Source: JAJEAD01 sp964420925
Lineage (GTDB): Bacteria; Pseudomonadota; Gammaproteobacteria; HK1
Direction of reading: 5' to 3'
DNA: 64,000 bases
NCBI GenBank assembly: GCA_964420925.1
Contig: CAYQVB010000155.1
Span: 4,208 to 68,207, forward strand
Part shown: positions 59,885 to 64,000 of the stretch, one piece after another
Layout: each line of letters starts with the position of its first letter
Position numbering within the stretch: the stretch's first letter is position 1
Translations under genes and position numbers: made by a program
The notes under the pieces: generated by a model
Told to the model about the DNA's origin: nothing
The model's database searches: none
Seen by the model: the letters and a program-made list of their open reading frames with translations, nothing else

Positions 59885-61154
59885 CGGTCGCGTCGTCGCC
59901 AGTGTCTCGCAGGTCTTCTCCCGAGTCCCTGGCCACCTGTACCGAGCCAATCAAATCCTGCCAGGCGGCATCCGGGTTCTGCTCCAGCACCGCGAGAAGA
60001 TTGACGAAGGCGGTGACCGTGTTGCGAGGCGTCCGAAAGTACGCATCCCCGATGCGTTCGGAGCAGTGCGCCATGAAGGCCTTGAGCGCTGCGTCCGGCA
60101 AGTCGGCGTCGTCCCCGAACACTACGCGGCGGACATTCGACAGCAGAACGAACATGTCCTCCGGAGACAGGTTGCTCAGGCGCATGACGGGGCCGGACAG
60201 GTCGATCAGACCGTCTCGCGCGAAAGTGTTCTCGGCGAGTCGCGATTGCAGCGCCTCGTAGCTGTAGAGGCCGCGGCGCGTGTTCATGAGGAACTCCGGC
60301 GTCCCGCCCATCATGAAGCCGAGGTGACTCGCGCTTCCCTGCAACACGTCGTTGAGGATGCGCAGGAGCTGCTCGTAGTTCGAGTTTCTGGCTTGGGACG
60401 ATGCCAGCTTGTAGAGATTGACCAGCTCATCGAGCGACACGAGCAATCCCCTGTAACCCGTTTCGCGCACGAACATGGCCAGCAGTTTCAGCTGGTCATA
60501 GACATTCGCATCGTCGATGATCGTTCGCACGCCGAGCCCTTTGCGCGCATCCGTCCGGGTCGACCACTCGGCTCTGAGCCACCGCAGGGCCGCCGACTTG
60601 AGTTCCTCATCCCCGGTCTCGAACCCCTCCCAGTAGCGCGTGATCACTGTGGCGAAATCGTATCCGCCAGTGAGCTCCTCCAAGTGGGACAGCTTCTCGC
60701 GAATGACATCGGCTGGTTCCCTGTCGCCGGTTTCCGCTTCTCGCACCGCTTGGCTCGCAAAGCGTTCGACGATCGATGCCATGGCACCGCCCTCGGGCCT
60801 CGTTCGCGTCGCAGCATTCCGGGTCATCTCCGCATAGAGTGAGCGGGCCTGACCGCCCGTCGCGTACAAGCGCCGATCCGGCGCCATGTCCGCCGACAGA
60901 ACCACCAATCCCTTTTCCAGCGCAACCAATCGGATCAGGTTCAGGAAAAACGTCTTGCCCGATCCGTATTCGCCGATGATGAAACGAATCGCGGCCCCAC
61001 CGTCGCCGATGCGCGCAATGTCGCCTATCAGCTCCTCGAGCTCGCGACCGCGCCCCACCTGGATGTGCTGCAGTCCAAGCTTTGGTACCACACCCGCCCT
61101 GAGCGCTTGAATGATGGTGTCGCGTTCGCGTCGCTTGATTCCTGAAGTTGCCAT
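59856..61154 (-). CDS. BrxD-like ATP-binding protein (DUF2791-type)
   Basis: A 432-residue P-loop ATPase of the type named BrxD in some BREX systems. Walker A is IGEYGSGKTFF, Walker B is GLLVSLDELVNL, and the core resembles the ORC/Cdc6-STAND-like ATPases. The ATG at 61154 has GAGGG upstream and lies 10 bases after the TerB gene; its end overlaps the helicase start. It likely works with the helicase as one machine. No BREX core genes (pglZ, brxC, pglX) are in the window. Confidence 0.82.
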   Translation of the reverse strand: MATSGIKRRERDTIIQALRAGVVPKLGLQHIQVGRGRELEELIGDIARIGDGGAAIRFIIGEYGSGKTFFLNLIRLVALEKGLVVLSADMAPDRRLYATGGQARSLYAEMTRNAATRTRPEGGAMASIVERFASQAVREAETGDREPADVIREKLSHLEELTGGYDFATVITRYWEGFETGDEELKSAALRWLRAEWSTRTDARKGLGVRTIIDDANVYDQLKLLAMFVRETGYRGLLVSLDELVNLYKLASSQARNSNYEQLLRILNDVLQGSASHLGFMMGGTPEFLMNTRRGLYSYEALQSRLAENTFARDGLIDLSGPVMRLSNLSPEDMFVLLSNVRRVVFGDDADLPDAALKAFMAHCSERIGDAYFRTPRNTVTAFVNLLAVLEQNPDAAWQDLIGSVQVARDSGEDLRDTGDDATDDGLTSFKL

Positions 61155-61164
61155 GGATCGTCCC

Positions 61165-63747
61165 TCAAGATCGTAACTCTGCCGCAATGTCCTGATTTAT
61201 CTCGAAGCCTTCATAGGCCTCGATCAGCAAATCGTCGTGCTGCTCGAAGGCCCACTCATTCACCGTTTCGAGAGCGCCTTCCTGCATCAGTCGGAACTGC
61301 CTCGCCAGGGTGGCGAATTCGGTCTCACCCCAATGTGGGCGGGTCAGCAACTCCCCGAGGAACGCCGCGTGCTGGGCATCAAGGCCCCGGAAGACGCCAC
61401 CTTCCCCGTCCAGCGATTCCTCTGGCTCTTCCTCTTCGCTATCCGTACCATCACCGAAGATCTCCCCCAACAGGGAGGACACCCTGGCGGTGTCGGCCAC
61501 CAACGAAGCCACCCGACCAGCATCGAGCACAACTTTGTGGTCTTCTTGCGGCGGCGACGGGATTGCGTAGCCGACGTCCTTCGACAGCTCGGACCTGCGA
61601 ACCGTGACCGGCTCATGATCCGCTGTCAGCGCGTGCAGATCAGCGTAGATACCGTCGGCAGGAAGACCGATTGCCCGGTAGAGCCGCTCGATTGCCCTGA
61701 TTTCTCCCGGGTCGATCACGCCGTCCGCGGCTGCCAGGGCCAAAGCCGCCTGGCCAAGCACATGGCGGGTTCGTTCCGGTGCATCGCGGAGACGTCGCCG
61801 GAACAAACCGACGTCTGGCTGAATCTCCAGCATCCACGTGAGATTGGCGTGGAGCCGCGCCCGCTCGTGGGGAGGGAGTTCGGACGAATCGATCCGATCC
61901 TCGAGAACTTCACGCTCCGTCGCTGCCACTGTTCCGTCAGCATGGGCGATAAAGCTTCCCATTGCGACGAGGAACAAGAGACTCTTGTAGTTCTCGCTGA
62001 CATCCTCGAGCTTCGTCAGCCCCGCCGGCAGCCGAAACAAGACAACGGGCTCGCCGAATCTCGGACTGCGCAGCGCGAATCGAGGATCCGGGGCCAGCCC
62101 AATCGACAACCGAGCGAGCGCGTCGGCGGCCCCGGTCAACTGGCGCTTGCCCACCTTGTCAGGCACCGCCCCCTCCAGGCGCTCGACCACCTGTTCGACC
62201 GGAACGAGGCCGCCGCGGTCGATTATGGCTTGCGCCCAAAACCGCAAGTCCTCCATCCCGGCGGAGGGGAAGAGTGGCCATAGCCGCTCGGGCAAGAGCG
62301 CATGCGCTTCAATCGTGTCGCGCCCGTTTGGAGTACGGCCGAGAAAACGGCTGTACTTCTCGAGTGCGCCGGCAGCCTCAGCGGCAATCTCGTGGGCCTC
62401 CGTGAGCGGCCTCGACAGCGCGGCAATGTCCGGCATGTCACCGAGTGCACCCCGAAGGTCCGACTCGAAGGTTCCCGACGCTGCACGGTATACGGCCCGC
62501 AGCCTCCGTTTAGGGGCCCGAAGCGCGAGTCCTTTCGGAAATCGTTCGTCGAAGAGCAGCTCAAAGAGCGCCTTGAACTCAGGAAACGCCCGCGTCACGG
62601 CTGTACGGAGTCGGGTCTCCGGGTGGGTGACGTACCACTCGAGCAGCCAAGCCGCGCTCAACGGTTGACCGGATTTGGCCATTTGTCCGATCGCGACCCG
62701 AAGCAGGAGGGGCAACTCGTGCGCCGACTTGGCGAAGGGCGGCTTCCGGTCTCCGTGGGGTTCAAGAACCACGGTGGCCGCATTCAGGAAAGCACCGAGG
62801 TACCGCCGGACCGATGGATTTTGGCTGTACACGTCAAGGAGCCGAGAAACCTCCGCGACCAGAAGGCGCTTTTCTTCCTCGGCGGGGGCATCCAGAAAGA
62901 ACCGGCGCTCGAGACCATAGAAGTACAGGAACACGTAGCCTGGACCGATTCGCGGGTCCGCCCGCCCACCGGCTAGCCAGTCCAGATAGGTCGCTCGGGA
63001 CCGCGGGTTGATGTCGCGATAGCTCGGCCAATACGGAAGGCTCTCTCCAGCGAGATCGGTACCGACCTTCGCCACCGGCAATCCCGGATCGATCAGCGCG
63101 TTGTTGGCCTGTTCCCAATCGTCCCGACGTTTTTCCGAGCCAACGTAGACCATATCGCCAAGGTTGCGGCCTGCGACGTGCACGTCGCTGCCCGGGACAA
63201 TCCACTTCGTACCGGTTCTGGGCGCCCGCTTGGCTCGGACGCGCTTTGAACCGATGGGGACGGGAGGCGTCAAGCCCGCCTCCGGGGTGCCGATGCCATC
63301 CGTCGCAGGAGCGCCTGAGGCAGACCTCTGCGCAGCTCCTAGCCGCGGTGACTCCAAGGGTGGCGGCTCTGGAGCCTTCACAGCAGGCGGTGTATCCGAT
63401 TCGGACACGTTCTCCGTTGTTCCCGCACTCGGCAGTTCGGACGGCGCTTGGTCAGATGATCGAGCCGCAGCGGATGGCCGCCTGCGCTCTGCCAGGACAA
63501 ATCGAATGATGCCCAAACCAGCCACCAGGACCACAAACCACCCCAAGAGACTAGCCTGACCGTGAGTACCGTACCCCTCGAAGACGAACCCCACAGCAAG
63601 AAAGCCGACGAACGCCAATACGAGCACTCCCAGCGCTCGCAATCGCGTGACCAAACGAATACGGCGAATCGGAATGACCATGCAGACCAGTGCCGCCAGG
63701 CCAGCGAGGCAAAACCCCAACGCCAAGATCGCGATCGCCACTTCCAT
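61165..63747 (-). CDS. Membrane-anchored TerB-domain protein
   Basis: An 860-residue protein. Three hydrophobic segments lie near the N-terminus (about 1-80), then a proline/serine-rich linker (about 95-180). A TerB N-terminal-type domain follows (PGSDVHVAGR, YWPSYRDINPRSRATYLDWLAGGR, GYVFLYFYGLERR), then a TerB-like metal-binding region at about 610-690 (VAMGSFIAHADGTVAATE, LALAAADGVIDPGE) and a TerB C-terminal-type domain. The layout is that of large TerB proteins tied to nucleic-acid processing systems. Its start shares a base with the stop of a truncated upstream gene. It would place the ATPase and helicase at the inner membrane (inference). Confidence 0.82.
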   Translation of the reverse strand: MEVAIAILALGFCLAGLAALVCMVIPIRRIRLVTRLRALGVLVLAFVGFLAVGFVFEGYGTHGQASLLGWFVVLVAGLGIIRFVLAERRRPSAAARSSDQAPSELPSAGTTENVSESDTPPAVKAPEPPPLESPRLGAAQRSASGAPATDGIGTPEAGLTPPVPIGSKRVRAKRAPRTGTKWIVPGSDVHVAGRNLGDMVYVGSEKRRDDWEQANNALIDPGLPVAKVGTDLAGESLPYWPSYRDINPRSRATYLDWLAGGRADPRIGPGYVFLYFYGLERRFFLDAPAEEEKRLLVAEVSRLLDVYSQNPSVRRYLGAFLNAATVVLEPHGDRKPPFAKSAHELPLLLRVAIGQMAKSGQPLSAAWLLEWYVTHPETRLRTAVTRAFPEFKALFELLFDERFPKGLALRAPKRRLRAVYRAASGTFESDLRGALGDMPDIAALSRPLTEAHEIAAEAAGALEKYSRFLGRTPNGRDTIEAHALLPERLWPLFPSAGMEDLRFWAQAIIDRGGLVPVEQVVERLEGAVPDKVGKRQLTGAADALARLSIGLAPDPRFALRSPRFGEPVVLFRLPAGLTKLEDVSENYKSLLFLVAMGSFIAHADGTVAATEREVLEDRIDSSELPPHERARLHANLTWMLEIQPDVGLFRRRLRDAPERTRHVLGQAALALAAADGVIDPGEIRAIERLYRAIGLPADGIYADLHALTADHEPVTVRRSELSKDVGYAIPSPPQEDHKVVLDAGRVASLVADTARVSSLLGEIFGDGTDSEEEEPEESLDGEGGVFRGLDAQHAAFLGELLTRPHWGETEFATLARQFRLMQEGALETVNEWAFEQHDDLLIEAYEGFEINQDIAAELRS

Positions 63748-63860
63748 TAGTCTGCCCAGCGCCGGATTGCCGCGAGTTCAAACTCCGGCCCCTGGAGCGC
63801 ACTTTGCATGAAGAGTTGCTCGAACAACTGTCCCTTCTCCGCCAGATCGCTTCTTCCGTC
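63747..63860 (-). pseudogene. 3' stub of the operon's first gene, cut by an insertion element
   Basis: On the minus strand 63860-63747 reads DGRSDLAEKGQLFEQL, then FMQSALQGPEFELAAIRRWAD and TAA, a clearly coding-like peptide. The stop overlaps the TerB gene start by one base, as expected for the preceding gene of the same operon. Upstream of 63861 the frame runs into the presumed IS end and a stop, with no start codon. The gene was therefore interrupted. I do not recognise the family from 37 residues. Confidence 0.6.
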
Positions 63861-64000
63861 TAGTGTAGTGTCGCGAATTAAATAGTGTATATTCTATTCA
63901 ATGGAGTTACACTGCCCGGCGTCGGGATGAGGGAGGAGAACCGATGCGCGTGGCGCCAAGAATCGTGTTGTCGAAGCAAGAGCAAAGGACAGTGGAGAAG
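63861..64000 (+). mobile_element. Left part of a probable IS630-family element (runs off the window)
   Basis: From a TA at 63861-63862 the sequence changes to TAGTGTAGTGTCGCGAATTA, an A/T-rich terminal stretch like the ends of IS630 elements, which insert at TA. An A/T-rich promoter-like region follows (TATATT, TATTCT), then the transposase start at 63944. Insertion here explains why the operon gene on the other strand ends abruptly. The right end is outside the window. Confidence 0.55.
63944..64000 (+). CDS. IS630-family transposase, N-terminus only
   Basis: After GGGAGGAGAACCG, an ATG opens a frame reading MRVAPRIVLSKQEQRTVEK to the window edge. This matches the usual beginning of IS630-family transposases, in which a short RVAPxIxLS-type opening leads into the helix-turn-helix region. 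The DDE catalytic domain lies beyond the window, so whether the element is intact is unknown. Confidence 0.6.
   Translation, partial: MRVAPRIVLSKQEQRTVEK

Noticed and set aside
57656..61154. Calling the ATPase and helicase part of a BREX system
   Set aside because: The BREX core genes pglZ, brxC and pglX are absent from the window, and the TerB partner is different. They may lie beyond 64000, so the question stays open, but the sequence here does not support the name.
1..64000. CRISPR arrays, rRNA and tRNA genes, riboswitches
   Set aside because: I looked for regularly spaced repeats and typical RNA signatures on both strands and saw none. A covariance-model search would be needed to exclude small RNAs.

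Overview
The window is high-GC bacterial DNA with dense, short-spaced genes, Shine-Dalgarno starts and several stop/start overlaps. The gene content points to a metabolically versatile heterotrophic proteobacterium, probably an alphaproteobacterium or a close relative. This is inference: there is no rRNA or other taxonomic marker in the window.

Most of it (about 1.5-53 kb) is a mosaic of catabolic and uptake genes. From 1.5 to 10.6 kb the minus strand carries a sodium:solute symporter and a compact run of gamma-glutamyltransferase, MmgE/PrpD protein, CapA-type metallophosphoesterase and Ldh_2 dehydrogenase. Divergent from it lie a ThDP decarboxylase resembling the arginine-transaminase-pathway enzyme AruI and a phosphotriesterase-family hydrolase. 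From 13.5 to 22.4 kb there are a NUDIX hydrolase, an alpha/beta hydrolase followed by a choline-sulfatase-like enzyme, a HigBA module whose toxin is broken by an amber codon, a crotonase and a family III CoA-transferase, a Gfo/Idh/MocA oxidoreductase, and a coupled amidinohydrolase/DUF1989 pair. From 22.9 to 28.2 kb there are a SWIM zinc-finger protein, a SNF2 helicase and an amidase.

At 28.4-29.5 kb a lone beta-class DNA methyltransferase sits between a perfect 16-bp palindrome and a second, truncated copy of the amidase 5' end. From 29.6 to 35.3 kb there is a cyclase with two fused domains, a polar amino-acid ABC importer, a DUF3830 protein and a zinc alcohol dehydrogenase. From 35.6 to 42 kb runs a plus-strand set: an MttB-family methyltransferase without pyrrolysine, two tandem SDRs, an orphan molybdopterin large subunit and an enolase-superfamily enzyme. 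From 42 to 49.7 kb there is an amine oxidoreductase, an Uma2 protein, and a PotDABC-like importer coupled to an SDR. From 49.8 to 55.8 kb there are an SMP-30 lactonase, two tandem polyol-dehydrogenase paralogues, a decayed sugar-ABC permease, an M20 amidohydrolase coupled to a solitary HicB, and a second Uma2 protein.

The right end (55.8-64 kb) looks like an accessory island: relics of an IS4-type transposase and a serine recombinase, a voltage-gated potassium channel, and a tightly overlapping minus-strand operon of a membrane-anchored TerB-domain protein, a BrxD-like ATPase and an Lhr-like DEAD helicase. This cassette is the best candidate for a defence or DNA-processing system. The last gene upstream of it survives only as a 3' stub beside what looks like the left end of an IS630-family element running off the window.

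Recurrent themes are catabolism of nitrogen-rich small molecules (gamma-glutamyl, guanidino, polyamine and quaternary-ammonium compounds) and repeated gene decay: remnants of a symporter, an AAA ATPase, a HigB toxin, an amidase, an ABC permease, two recombinases and an operon gene are all visible.
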